A stretch of DNA of 64,000 nucleotides from Bog-473 sp052140165 (GTDB taxonomy: Bacteria > Actinomycetota > Acidimicrobiia > Acidimicrobiales > RAAP-2): assembly GCA_052140165.1 (NCBI GenBank), contig JBKQUM010000103.1:1-64000 (forward strand). The letters are read 5' to 3'. Shown here piece by piece: positions 32,671 to 41,415 of this stretch. Below the pieces are notes generated by a model. That model was not told the DNA's origin. It searched no databases and saw only the letters and a list, made by a program, of their open reading frames with translations. Each line of letters starts with the position of its first letter. Within the stretch, counting starts at the first letter, position 1. Made by a program: the position numbers and the translations under genes.

Positions 32671-32679
32671 GCGACGGCG

Positions 32680-33426
32680 TCAGCAGGTCAGGCCGCCGTC
32701 GACCACGACGACCTGGCCGGTGATGTAGGTGTTGGCGGGGTCGGTGAGGAACAGCACCGTCCGGGCCACGTCCTCGGGCTCGCCGAGGCGGCCGAGCGGC
32801 GTGCGCCGGGTGATCTGGCCGAGCTGGTCCTCGTCGAGACCGTGGCTCATCTCCGTGCGCAGGTACCCCGGTGCGACGCTGTTCACGGTGATGCCACGCG
32901 AACCGAGCTCCCGGGCGAGGCCCCGGGTGAGCCCGTCGAGCGCCGCCTTGGTGGCGCCGTAGACGGACAGGCCGCGGTAGCCCGAGAGCCCGACGACCGA
33001 GGAGATGTTGACGATCGCGCCGGAGCGCCGGGCCAGCATCATCCGGCTCGCCGCCCGCGTCACGAAGACGGTGCCCTTGAGGTTGAGGTCCACCACCTGG
33101 TCGAGCGCGTCGTTCCCGAAGAGCCCCACGACACCCTCCCGCGCGACGCCCGCATTGTTGACCAACACGTCGATGCGTCCCCAGCGGGCGGCCGCCTCCC
33201 TGACGAAGCCCTCGGCCTCGGCCGGGTCCGAGACGTCCGCGTCAGTGAAGTGGAAGAGCTCCTCGAGCTGCGTGTCGTCCTCCCAGTCCTCGACCGTGCC
33301 CGTCCTGGAGCGTGCGCAGGTCTCCACGCAGTAGCCGGCGCCGAGGAAGGCTGCCACCAGGCCGGCGCCGAGGCCCTTGCTCCCACCGGTGATCAGGGCG
33401 ACCCGGGGGCCGTCGGGCGAGGTCAT
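32680..33426 (-). CDS. SDR-family 3-oxoacyl-ACP reductase-like (FabG-like)
   Basis: The 248-residue protein has TGGSKGLG at the nucleotide-binding turn, NNAG, Ser in VNISSVVG, YGATK as catalytic Tyr-Lys, and the FabG-like end GQVVVVDGGLTC. The length is normal for FabG. Its ATG overlaps the stop of the upstream AMP-ligase gene by four bases, and an ACP gene precedes that. It therefore most likely reduces a 3-oxoacyl group carried on that ACP. Which acyl group is reduced is unknown. Confidence 0.85.
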   Translation of the reverse strand: MTSPDGPRVALITGGSKGLGAGLVAAFLGAGYCVETCARSRTGTVEDWEDDTQLEELFHFTDADVSDPAEAEGFVREAAARWGRIDVLVNNAGVAREGVVGLFGNDALDQVVDLNLKGTVFVTRAASRMMLARRSGAIVNISSVVGLSGYRGLSVYGATKAALDGLTRGLARELGSRGITVNSVAPGYLRTEMSHGLDEDQLGQITRRTPLGRLGEPEDVARTVLFLTDPANTYITGQVVVVDGGLTC

Positions 33427-34802
33427 GCCTCGACCTCCCGCACCGTCTTCCCACCACGCGTTTCGATGGTGTCCACCAGGGTGACGCTGCGCGGGTGCCA
33501 GGCCCGCGGCAGGTCGGCCACGGCCGCCTGGACCTCGCGCCGGATCTGCTGCACGTCGGCGGTGCCCGCTCCGCCCGCGGGCACGATGTCCACGGCGACG
33601 ATGGCGCCGGTCAGCGCGCTGGGCCGGCCGAACACCCGTGCCAGAGCGACGCTGCCGAGCGCCGAGATCCGCTCCTCCACGGGCAGGGGGTGGACCTTCA
33701 CGCCCCCGACGTTGATGACCTCGGACGTCCTGCCCCGGAACAGCACGCGCCCACCGATGATCTCGACGAGGTCACCGGTCGGCCGCCACTCGCCGATTGC
33801 GGCTCGAGAGTCACCGCCGTCCGGTTCTCCCGCGTACCCCAGCATCCCGCCGCCGCCGCGCACCCACAGCTCACCATCCTCGACCCGCACGTTCGACGTG
33901 GGGGTCGATTCGCTGAAGAGGGCGCCGACCGCGATCCCGGGCAACCCGTCATTGACGGAGGTGATGGAGCCGAATTCGGTCGACGCGTACACCTGCGACA
34001 CCCTGGCATCCGGGAACGCGGCTCTGAGCTCTTCGAGGAGTTCGGCCGGGCTGGCCTCGCCGCCCAGCGTCACCTGCTCCAGTCGGGGCAGCGCAACCGA
34101 GCGGCTGCGCGCCTCTGCGAGGAGGAAGCGCCAGAAGGTCGGCGTCGCGCTGACGCAGGTCACCCCGTCGGCCACCAGGGCGTCCAGGCCGTCGCGGGGC
34201 TGGCGCGGGAAGGGCGCCACGAGGGTCGCTTGGCTGGCCACGACGTGGAGCAGGACCTGAATGCCGGCGAATTGATGCGGGCCGTAGGCCAGGAGCCACC
34301 GCTGCTCGGGCCGCGGCCGCATGCCGGCCACCGTCCGGGCCAGGACGCGCCAGTCGTGGCGGGCGGCCTTCGGCAGCCCGGTCGTCCCCGTGGTGCGGAT
34401 CGTGACCGGTTGCGGTCCGCTCGCCACCTCCGGCTCACCGGCGCGCCCGGGTGCGAGGTCCTCCGGGTGCACGGCGTCGAGCGACCCGTCGAGGTCACGC
34501 CGCCGCGTGACGACCACCGAATGGCCCAGCGCCCGTGCCTGCTCGATCAGTTCGTGCCCAGCGGTGTCGGCCTGGTACTGGCAGGGCTCGGCACCCGCGA
34601 GGGCGGCGCCGGCCAGCAATCGGATGACCCAGGCGGCATCGGCCTCCACCAGGGCGAACCGCGTGATGCCGCGCCTGCGCAGGCCGGCCGCGATGTGCTG
34701 CGCGTCGCGCAGCAGCTCTCCGTACGTGGCGGAGCCCTCCGGCGTGACGACCGCCGTGCGATCCGGTGCATCGGCGGCGGCACCCTGCAGAAGGAGGATC
34801 AT
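33423..34802 (-). CDS. Stand-alone AMP-dependent acyl/aryl adenylation enzyme
   Basis: The 459-residue enzyme has the ANL-superfamily motifs: TIRTTGTTGLPKAARHDW (A3), YASTEFGSI (A5), PTGDLVEIIGGRVLFRGR (A7-A8) and VINVGGVKVHPLPVEE, with a Lys near the end (RGGKTVREVEA) in the A10 place. At 459 residues it is shorter than typical FadD proteins. It has no fused carrier domain, but the ACP gene directly upstream overlaps it by four bases (ATGA), so it presumably loads a carboxylic acid onto that ACP. Confidence 0.82.
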   Translation of the reverse strand: MILLLQGAAADAPDRTAVVTPEGSATYGELLRDAQHIAAGLRRRGITRFALVEADAAWVIRLLAGAALAGAEPCQYQADTAGHELIEQARALGHSVVVTRRRDLDGSLDAVHPEDLAPGRAGEPEVASGPQPVTIRTTGTTGLPKAARHDWRVLARTVAGMRPRPEQRWLLAYGPHQFAGIQVLLHVVASQATLVAPFPRQPRDGLDALVADGVTCVSATPTFWRFLLAEARSRSVALPRLEQVTLGGEASPAELLEELRAAFPDARVSQVYASTEFGSITSVNDGLPGIAVGALFSESTPTSNVRVEDGELWVRGGGGMLGYAGEPDGGDSRAAIGEWRPTGDLVEIIGGRVLFRGRTSEVINVGGVKVHPLPVEERISALGSVALARVFGRPSALTGAIVAVDIVPAGGAGTADVQQIRREVQAAVADLPRAWHPRSVTLVDTIETRGGKTVREVEA

Positions 34803-35050
34803 TCGGTGGTGACGGCGGCGTAGAACGCGACGATGTCCCCGACGCGCTCGGGCAGGTCGCCCCCCGCCGAGAAGGGGTCGGATCCGAATTCGTCCTCCAG
34901 CATGGCGGAGAGCTCCGCCGCCTCGAGGGAGTCGAGCCCGAGCCCGTCGCCCCACAGGCCCGTCTCGTCGCCCCACCCTTCGGCGCCTTTGTCGGCGCGC
35001 TGGAGGAACTCGGCGATCACAGCTCGCGCCGTGTCCTGGTCCGTGGCCAT
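34799..35050 (-). CDS. Acyl carrier protein
   Basis: The 83-residue acidic protein carries the phosphopantetheine site GLGLDSLEAAEL, with Ser41 as the attachment residue. Predicted helices on both sides match the four-helix ACP fold. ATG 35050 follows a GGAGACAG ribosome site. Located between the methyltransferase and the adenylation gene and overlapping the latter, it is probably a dedicated carrier for this cluster rather than the fatty-acid AcpP. Confidence 0.88.
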   Translation of the reverse strand: MATDQDTARAVIAEFLQRADKGAEGWGDETGLWGDGLGLDSLEAAELSAMLEDEFGSDPFSAGGDLPERVGDIVAFYAAVTTE

Positions 35051-35091
35051 TCCTGTCTCCTTTCGCAATGGTGGTCTCTCGCTGCAGCGCG

Positions 35092-35934
35092 TCACGAGAC
35101 CTTGGTGGCGGCGAGGATCCCGTAGCCGAGCGTCTCGTCCTGCCAGAAGGCCTCGAGAATGTGCGTTGCGGACACGAAGTCGTCGACGCCCTGGTGGCCC
35201 AGCAGATCCTGCAGGGCGCCCCGGTGCAGCGCGACGTTGACACGCCACGCCCCGAAGGTCGGCAGTGTCGGCACGCTGATGTCGGAGCTGTCGGTGACCG
35301 TCATCCCGAGCTCCTCCACGGTCGAGCTGTAGCCCTCGAGCGGCTCCATGTGCGCATCACCGAACGCCGCCCGGAGCGTGGCGAAGTCCGCCCTGCGGGC
35401 GCGGACCTCGGGGAAGGGAATGTCCCGTCTGCGGACGATGTCGCACAGGACGAGCCGCCCCCCCGGGGCGAGCACCCGGGCGCACTCGCTGAGCAGTGCC
35501 CTGCGGTCGCGCATCAGGTGCGAGGACTCCAGGACCCAGGCGACGTCGAACGCGCCGACCGGCAGACCGTTGTCGGTCCCGTCGCGCTGCTCGAACCGGG
35601 CACCGTCGAGTCCGAGCCCGGAGGCCAGCGCGCGGGCCGCCGCGACGCCGCCGGCACTCGTGGTGATGCCGAGCACCGTGGCGCCGAGGGAGGCTGCGAG
35701 GTCGCAGGCCTGACGGCCAGTCCCGCACCCGACGTCGAGCACCCGGTCACCGGCCCTGATACCCGCCCGCACGAGCATCTGGTCTGTCAGGGCGGCCGTC
35801 GCCAGCTCCAGGGGGGTCTCCGGAACTGCGAAGAACCCGTAGTGGAACTCCTCGCCCATGATGAGCCGCCATGCGCTGTGCACATGGTCGTAGTGCGCGG
35901 CGGGCTGATAATTGGTCGCAATCTCGGGGCCCAT
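35092..35934 (-). CDS. Class I SAM-dependent methyltransferase
   Basis: The 280-residue protein has SAM motif I RVLDVGCGTGRQACDLA, an acidic strand-2 end, the FDVAWVLESSHLM motif and LAPGGRLVLCDIV, like small-molecule C/O-methyltransferases (sterol/tocopherol-type fold). ATG 35934 has AGGAGA 8 nt upstream; ATG 35964 is an alternative. It is the first gene of the minus-strand ACP/ligase/reductase run, with 41 bp to the ACP. The substrate is unknown. Confidence 0.82.
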   Translation of the reverse strand: MGPEIATNYQPAAHYDHVHSAWRLIMGEEFHYGFFAVPETPLELATAALTDQMLVRAGIRAGDRVLDVGCGTGRQACDLAASLGATVLGITTSAGGVAAARALASGLGLDGARFEQRDGTDNGLPVGAFDVAWVLESSHLMRDRRALLSECARVLAPGGRLVLCDIVRRRDIPFPEVRARRADFATLRAAFGDAHMEPLEGYSSTVEELGMTVTDSSDISVPTLPTFGAWRVNVALHRGALQDLLGHQGVDDFVSATHILEAFWQDETLGYGILAATKVS

Positions 35935-36056
35935 CGGCCGTTCTCCTGCCGGGAGGGACGTCATAGGTGCTCGCTCCGAGGGGAGCGTTCGGCCGTCAGG
36001 GGCCGTCGACAGGGTTCCCTTCTCCACCATCGACCAACGGACAAACGGAGTGATGC

Positions 36057-36773
36057 TTGCGGCTCGTCTTGGCAATATGCATGCTCGTGCTCCCCTCACG
36101 CCTGAAGGGCTGGCTGGGGCGGAGGCTGCTCGGGTGGGACGTCCACCCGACTGCCTACATCGGCCGCAGCGTCATCCTGGTCGGCCGGCTGTCGATGGGC
36201 CCGGGGGCGAGCATCGGCCCCCTGAACGTGATCAAGGACCTGGAGGAGCTGCGTCTGGGCGAGGGTGCCAGCATCGCCACGAGAAACTGGATCATCGGGT
36301 TCCCGCGGTCGCGGGACCCCGCCTCCGACGTGTTCCCGCACTCGCCGGACCGCCGTCCCTCCCTCGTGATGGGGCGGCACGCGATGATCACCGTCGCCCA
36401 CGAGATCGACTGCTCCGATCGCGTCGAGATCGGCGACTACAGCTCGCTCGCCGGGTTCGGGTGCACGATCCTGACCCACAGCCTCAATCTGGTCCGGGAA
36501 CGCTTCGGGACGGGCTCGGTCGAGATCGGCGCCCACTCCGCCGTAATGTCGGGCTCCACGCTGCTCAGCGGGACGCGGGTGCCGCCGCGCTCCATCGTTT
36601 CCGCCGGCTCCGTGATCAACACGCCGTTGAGCGAGGAGCTGACGTTCTACAGCGGCAACCCCGCTGAGGCGGTGCGCAGCCTGCCCGAGTCCCTCGGCTT
36701 CTTCCACCGCGGGGAGGAGTCCGGTGTCGAATCGTCGCGCACCGCGCGCCCAGTAGAGGAGGTCAAGTCATGA
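36057..36773 (+). CDS. Hexapeptide-repeat (LbH) acyltransferase
   Basis: The 238-residue protein shows repeated hexapeptide turns from about residue 35 (AYIGRSVILVGRLSMGPGASIGPL) to 195 (GTRVPPRSIVSAGSVI). It also has an N-terminal hydrophobic, basic stretch and conserved NWIIGFP and GYYSSLA-like turns (IGDYSSLAGFG). Such left-handed beta-helix enzymes O- or N-acylate sugars. A TTG start at 36057 is supported by CGGAG 7 nt upstream; ATG 36081 is the alternative. It overlaps the TylF-type gene by four bases, and acyl donation from the neighbouring ACP is plausible. Confidence 0.75.
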   Translation: MRLVLAICMLVLPSRLKGWLGRRLLGWDVHPTAYIGRSVILVGRLSMGPGASIGPLNVIKDLEELRLGEGASIATRNWIIGFPRSRDPASDVFPHSPDRRPSLVMGRHAMITVAHEIDCSDRVEIGDYSSLAGFGCTILTHSLNLVRERFGTGSVEIGAHSAVMSGSTLLSGTRVPPRSIVSAGSVINTPLSEELTFYSGNPAEAVRSLPESLGFFHRGEESGVESSRTARPVEEVKS

Positions 36774-37705
36774 CGCAGTCAGAAGCCCAGTGGACGTTCG
36801 AGAGTCCCGCCACGACGGGGGACGATTCCTCCGGTGTCTACGGTCTGCCGCTACCCGTCGATCGAACGGCAGATGCGGCATCTCTCTATCTCGACGTGCT
36901 CAAGCGGAGCCTGACCGGTGCGCTGGCCGAGGACAACGACAGCATCCTCGGCGGCGTCCGCACTGCCGGCTCGACGGCGTGGAAGCGTCGGCTGGGCAAC
37001 GTCGCCGGCCGGGCGGCGTCGCGTGCCGACGTCGAGATCGTCTACAAGAAGCCCTACGACCCGAAGCTCCGGGAGGTCGGCCGCGACTGGCCGTCGCGCG
37101 CCGAGTCCATGATCGGTCTGCGCCGCATGGACAACATCCAGCACTGCGTCCAGACGGTCCTCGACGACAATGTGCCGGGTGACCTCATTGAGGCCGGCGT
37201 CTGGCGAGGAGGGGCGTGCATCTTCATGAAGGCGAACCTCATGGCGCGGGCGGATAGCGCCCGTACCGTGTGGGTGGCCGACTCGTTCCAGGGCCTGCCG
37301 CCCCCGAACGCCAGCCTGTACCCCGCCGACACGGGCGATGACCTGCACACGCGTCCCGGCCTGAGCGTCGGTGCCGACCAGGTGCGCCACAACTTCGAGC
37401 GCTACGGGGCGCTGGACGACCGGGTGAAATTCCTGGTCGGGTGGTTCAAGGACACCCTGCCCACCGCACCGATCGAGGCGCTCTCGGTGATGCGCCTCGA
37501 CGGCGACCTGTACGAGTCGACATGGCAGGCCATCGAGGCGCTGTACCCCAAGCTCTCGCCGGGTGGGTTCTGCATCATCGACGACTTCGGCAGCCACCAG
37601 TCGCAGGCCGGCCAGGCCGTGCTCGACTACCGCCGGACCCACGGGATCGACGAGGAGATCGTCGACATCGACGGCTTCGGCGCCTTCTGGCGCAAGAGGT
37701 CCTGA
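36770..37705 (+). CDS. TylF/MycF-type sugar O-methyltransferase
   Basis: The 311-residue protein matches the macrocin-O-methyltransferase family: PSRAESMIGLRRMDNIQHCV, GDLIEAGVWRGGACIFMKA (SAM-binding), WVADSFQGLPPP, and the metal-binding region VMRLDGDLYESTW with IIDDFGSH. These Mg-dependent enzymes methylate hydroxyls on deoxysugars. An about 95-residue N-terminal extension without a known domain precedes it. ATG 36770 lies within the stop of the acyltransferase gene (ATGA). It suggests a methylated sugar or polyketide-like glycoside as product. Confidence 0.85.
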   Translation: MTQSEAQWTFESPATTGDDSSGVYGLPLPVDRTADAASLYLDVLKRSLTGALAEDNDSILGGVRTAGSTAWKRRLGNVAGRAASRADVEIVYKKPYDPKLREVGRDWPSRAESMIGLRRMDNIQHCVQTVLDDNVPGDLIEAGVWRGGACIFMKANLMARADSARTVWVADSFQGLPPPNASLYPADTGDDLHTRPGLSVGADQVRHNFERYGALDDRVKFLVGWFKDTLPTAPIEALSVMRLDGDLYESTWQAIEALYPKLSPGGFCIIDDFGSHQSQAGQAVLDYRRTHGIDEEIVDIDGFGAFWRKRS

Positions 37706-37720
37706 GCCCCGCGGCTCAGG
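37701..37720. terminator. Perfect 8-bp hairpin spanning both convergent stop codons
   Basis: CCTGAGCC-CCGC-GGCTCAGG contains TGA 37703-37705 of the TylF-type gene and the TGA (TCA 37716-37718 on the plus strand) of the acetyltransferase gene. It can act in both directions, though there is no T-tract. Confidence 0.5.
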
Positions 37721-38387
37721 GAACGGGGAGCAGCGTTCCCTTGGAGCGGGCGCGGGCGTACCGAATGAACGCGCCGGCGTCCTTGTCGGCCAGGAGGGGT
37801 ACCGCCGCCCTGACCTCGTCCTCCGGCCAGTCCCACCATTGGATGCCGAGCAGCTCCGTCCGCTGGTCGTCGGGGAAGCGGTACCGGATCAGGCGCGCCG
37901 GGTTGCCGCCGACGACCGCGTACGGCTGCACGTCCTTCGTCACCACCGCTCCGCCCGCCACGATCGCCCCGTCACCGATGTGCACGCCGCTCAGCAGCAT
38001 CGAGCCGTAACAGGTCCACACGTCGGATCCGATCACGGTGTCCCCGGTTCTCTCCGGGAATCCGTCCTCGCCGGCGCCCTCCATGCCCATCCAGATTCGA
38101 TGGGGAAATGTCGTGACGCGATCGGCTGCATGCTCCCCCCCGAGCAGGATCACGGAGCCGATCGACGAGTAGCTCCCGACGCGCAGGCATGTCCGGTCGT
38201 GTTCGAAGGTGTGGATCGTCGGCACGCCATAGGTCCATGCTCCGTAGGTCACGCGACCTTGGCGCTGGAGGCGTCGCAGGACGGCCAGGTCCCTTCCGTA
38301 GACGCCCTCACCGGCCCGACGGTAGAGGTGCCTCACGAATCGGGCTCCGTTCTTCAGCTGGATCGTCGTCCCCAATGCAGCGTCCAT
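37716..38387 (-). CDS. CatB-like (xenobiotic-type) hexapeptide acetyltransferase
   Basis: The 223-residue protein has LbH repeats with IGSDVWTCYGSMLLSGVHIGDGAIVAGGAVV and the CatB-type end YAVVGGNPARLIRYRF, followed by WWDWPEDEV. These features are shared by chloramphenicol-acetyltransferase-type XATs and the sugar O-acetyltransferases of glycan loci. ATG 38387 lies immediately after a GAGAAGGG tract, so the exact start is unsure. Given the neighbours, an acetyl transfer onto a sugar is more likely than antibiotic resistance, by inference. Confidence 0.8.
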   Translation of the reverse strand: MDAALGTTIQLKNGARFVRHLYRRAGEGVYGRDLAVLRRLQRQGRVTYGAWTYGVPTIHTFEHDRTCLRVGSYSSIGSVILLGGEHAADRVTTFPHRIWMGMEGAGEDGFPERTGDTVIGSDVWTCYGSMLLSGVHIGDGAIVAGGAVVTKDVQPYAVVGGNPARLIRYRFPDDQRTELLGIQWWDWPEDEVRAAVPLLADKDAGAFIRYARARSKGTLLPVP

Positions 38388-38482
38388 CCCTTCTCGGAAG
38401 CCGGTCGGCGTGGCGCCGCGCCCTGCCTCCCCGACGGAGTGTCGACTGCGGAACGGCGGACCGGACCCGGTCTTACGGGCGA

Positions 38483-39673
38483 TCAGCCCCAGAGGCCTGT
38501 CCCACCGGCGAACCGGCTGTTGAGCGTGTCTCCCAGCTTCGGGAACCGCTTCTTGATGTTGTCGTACTCCTCGGGGAGGACGATTCGGACGCATTTGGCA
38601 ATCTCGCCGAGCAGCCCCAGGGCGATGGGACGCCACGCCTGGCGACGCCACCGCTCGTAGGCGTCCGCGTCCGCCGGATCGAACGGCGAGGGCAACGGCA
38701 TGCGGCCGGACTGCGACTGCCGCAGGTGGGCACGCCGGAGCTGTCTCGAGATCTTCCTGCCTCGGGTATCGGTCCGGTAAGGGTACGGCGGTGCCGCCGG
38801 CAGGCTCTGCTCGTGCGAGGTCAGCACGGCGGCGTATTCCTTGCACAGCTGGAGCACGATGCTGTCGTCCCCCAACGCGTTCTCGTCGGAGTGGCGGAAG
38901 CGCGCCGAGAGCTTCTCGGGCGCACTCGGATCGAACGCGTGGAAGTGGAAGAGGCGCAGCCGGTCCCCGGTGGACGCGATGAGGTAGCCCTCGTCGTCCT
39001 CGGTGAGTGGGCGTTCGGAGAGGTTGGCGACGCCGACGTTGTACCCCGCATGGCGGAAGCTGGCCGCCTGGAAGAGGGAGCTGCCGATGTCCATCCACTT
39101 CTGGTCGACGAACAGGCCGGCGAGCGGGTCGTAGAGGCATTCGGTGCGCAGATGCCCCCACCACCAGTCCAGGAAGGCGGCCGCCCGGCGATCCACGCCG
39201 CAGAACCCGAGGTTGTTGACGCCGACCAGCAGCATGTGCCCGTCGCCGATGTCGGCATCGGGCGGCGGGGGCAGCAGGAAGTGCGGCGTGAGGAGGATGC
39301 CGCCGACCGACGCGTCGAGGGCGGGTGACAGCTCGGCCATCGGGGAGGTCACGAAGGTGTCGGGGTCGAGGTAGAGCACCTGCTCGGCCTGCTCGAGGAG
39401 TGCCTTCAGCAGCAGCGGCTTGACCGCGGTGGCGAACTCGACCAGATCGTAGGACATGGCGAGCGCGAGGACGGTCTGGCGCGGCAGGCCGAGCACCTCG
39501 GTGCTGAGGCACTCGACGCCTGCCAGCTCGGGCAACCCCTCGTCGTGCGCATGGTCGATGAAGAGGATCTTGAGGGTCGCACCGTCCTCGTGCTGCCGCA
39601 GGCTCTCGGCGAGGGCGAGGGCCTTGGGGAGGTAGTTCGTCGAGAGGATGGTGCAGTACGTGCGCGTGGTCAC
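38483..39673 (-). CDS. GT-A fold glycosyltransferase, GT8-like
   Basis: The 396-residue protein begins TTRTYCTILSTNYLPKALAL and has VLYLDPDTFVTSPM, a DxD site for metal and nucleotide-sugar binding, then NLGFCGVDRRAAAFLDWW and DQKWMDIGSSLF as in GT8-like transferases. There are no membrane segments. GTG 39673 is chosen because upstream in-frame codons look non-coding; the frame opens to 39742. It lies upstream of the CatB-like gene on the same strand with 95 bp between them. The sugar transferred is unknown. Confidence 0.78.
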   Translation of the reverse strand: MTTRTYCTILSTNYLPKALALAESLRQHEDGATLKILFIDHAHDEGLPELAGVECLSTEVLGLPRQTVLALAMSYDLVEFATAVKPLLLKALLEQAEQVLYLDPDTFVTSPMAELSPALDASVGGILLTPHFLLPPPPDADIGDGHMLLVGVNNLGFCGVDRRAAAFLDWWWGHLRTECLYDPLAGLFVDQKWMDIGSSLFQAASFRHAGYNVGVANLSERPLTEDDEGYLIASTGDRLRLFHFHAFDPSAPEKLSARFRHSDENALGDDSIVLQLCKEYAAVLTSHEQSLPAAPPYPYRTDTRGRKISRQLRRAHLRQSQSGRMPLPSPFDPADADAYERWRRQAWRPIALGLLGEIAKCVRIVLPEEYDNIKKRFPKLGDTLNSRFAGGTGLWG

Positions 39674-39837
39674 TCCGATGCCTGGGTCGTCGGATGGGTG
39701 GGTCGCAGGGTCCAGCTGCCCCCCGCCGGGGCGGGGCAGCACCAGGGCACCTGGTAGGACAACGCCTGGAGAGGTGCCGTCCTACGCGGCGTCGGGCGGG
39801 TGGGCGCGCCGACCACGGGTTGGGCTAGAAGAGGGCG

Positions 39838-41415
39838 GTGAGTCCCGATCCTCCCCCGACGCACTTCCGCCCCGGCATCCACGCCGCCGCTCACCCCGAG
39901 CGGCCCGCCGTGATCACCTCGTCGGGGCACGTGGTGAGCTTCGCCGAGCTCGAGGAACGATCGTGCCGGTCGGCCCAGGCCCTCCACGCCCACGGGCTGC
40001 GGCCCGGGGACCACGTGGCGGTGCTGATGCCCAACGACCACCGGACCCATGAGGTCACGTTCGGGCTGCAGCGTTCCGGCCTCTACTACACCATGGTCAA
40101 CACGCATCTGGCCGCCGAAGAGGCGGCCTACATCGTCGAGGACTGCGGCGCCCGGACCCTCATCACGTCGTCCGCGCTGGCGTCCCTGGCGGCCGAGCTG
40201 CTGGCGCTGACGCCCGCGGTCGAGCTGCGCCTCATGGTGGGCGACCGTGCCGAAGAGGGCTACGAGCGCTACGACGACTTCGTCTCGGGGTTCCCCGGCG
40301 TACCGCTGGCCGTCGAGGTGGAGGGCTCGCCCATGCTGTACTCCTCGGGCACCACCGGCCATCCCAAGGGCATCCGCCGACCGCTGAGCGGGCTGCCCTT
40401 CGGGTCGGACGCCGTCCTGGCCCCGATGCTGGGTGGGATCATGGGCTTTGGGGAGGGCGACGTCTACCTGAGCCCGGCACCTCTCTACCACTCCGCCCCC
40501 CTGGTCTGGTCGATGACGGCCATCCGCATGGGTGGCACCGCGGTCGTGATGGAGCACTTCGAGCCCGAGGAGTGCCTGCGGCTCATCGCGCAGCATCGGG
40601 TGACGCACGCGCAGTTCGTCCCCACGATGTTCGTGCGCATGCTGAAGCTCCCCGACGAGGTGCGCGCCGCCCACGACGTCTCCTCGCTGCGCTCGGTGGT
40701 CCACGCGGCGGCCCCCTGTGCGCCGGAGGTGAAGCGCCGGATGATCGAGTGGTGGGGCCCGATCATCCACGAGTACTACTCGGGCACCGAGGGGATGGGT
40801 ATGACGTGGATCACCTCCGAGGAGGCGTTGACCCATCCCGGGTCGGTGGGCCGGACCATCTGGGGCCAGGCCCACGTCTGCGCCGATGACGGCGAGGAGC
40901 TCCCGGCGGGCGAGGACGGCGTCGTGTACTTCGGGGGACGCATCGGCGCGCCCGGCTTCGAGTACAACCACGATCCCGAGAAGACCCGCCAGACCTTCAA
41001 CGACCGCGGTTGGAGCACGCTGTGGGATGTCGGGCACCTGGACGCTGAGGGGTACCTCTACCTGACGGATCGCAAGCTGTTCATGATCGTGTCGGGTGGC
41101 GTGAACATCTACCCGCAGGAGATCGAGGACGTGCTGGTGCTGCACCCCGCCGTGGCCGACGTCGCCGTCTTCGGCGTGCCCGAGCCCGAAATGGGCGAGG
41201 AGGTCAAGGCGGTGGTCCAGCCGGCCCCCGGCGCGATCCCCGGCCCGGAGCTCGAGGCGGAGATCATCGCCTTCTGCCGCGACCACCTGTCGCACTACAA
41301 GTGCCCGCGCACGGTCGACTTCGCCGAGGCGCTGCCTCGCGGCGAGAACGGGAAACTCTACAAGAAGGCCCTGCGTGAGGCCTACTGGGCCAGCTCGACC
41401 CCCAGCACGACCTGA
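39838..41415 (+). CDS. Acyl-CoA synthetase (FadD-type AMP ligase)
   Basis: The 525-residue ANL enzyme has YSSGTTGHPKGIRRPL (A3), YYSGTEGMGMTW (A5), LWDVGHLDAEGYLYLTDRKLFMIVSGGVNIYPQEIED (A7-A8) and GENGKLYKKAL with the A10 Lys. These features suit medium/long-chain acyl or aryl-CoA ligases of the mycobacterial FadD4 type. GTG 39838 is the start. The last 34 nt overlap the 3' end of the convergent MFS gene in coding sequence. Together with FadE, enoyl-CoA hydratase and SDRs in this window it indicates lipid catabolism, though the genes are scattered. Confidence 0.88.
   Translation: MSPDPPPTHFRPGIHAAAHPERPAVITSSGHVVSFAELEERSCRSAQALHAHGLRPGDHVAVLMPNDHRTHEVTFGLQRSGLYYTMVNTHLAAEEAAYIVEDCGARTLITSSALASLAAELLALTPAVELRLMVGDRAEEGYERYDDFVSGFPGVPLAVEVEGSPMLYSSGTTGHPKGIRRPLSGLPFGSDAVLAPMLGGIMGFGEGDVYLSPAPLYHSAPLVWSMTAIRMGGTAVVMEHFEPEECLRLIAQHRVTHAQFVPTMFVRMLKLPDEVRAAHDVSSLRSVVHAAAPCAPEVKRRMIEWWGPIIHEYYSGTEGMGMTWITSEEALTHPGSVGRTIWGQAHVCADDGEELPAGEDGVVYFGGRIGAPGFEYNHDPEKTRQTFNDRGWSTLWDVGHLDAEGYLYLTDRKLFMIVSGGVNIYPQEIEDVLVLHPAVADVAVFGVPEPEMGEEVKAVVQPAPGAIPGPELEAEIIAFCRDHLSHYKCPRTVDFAEALPRGENGKLYKKALREAYWASSTPSTT

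Noticed and set aside
37716..38387. CatB-like gene as chloramphenicol/streptogramin resistance
   Set aside because: The XAT fold is shared by many sugar O-acetyltransferases and the neighbours are glycan genes.
41382..41415. 34-nt coding overlap of convergent acyl-CoA synthetase and MFS genes as a frameshift or assembly artefact
   Set aside because: Both proteins end at plausible family C-termini, so a simple tail-to-tail overlap explains it.
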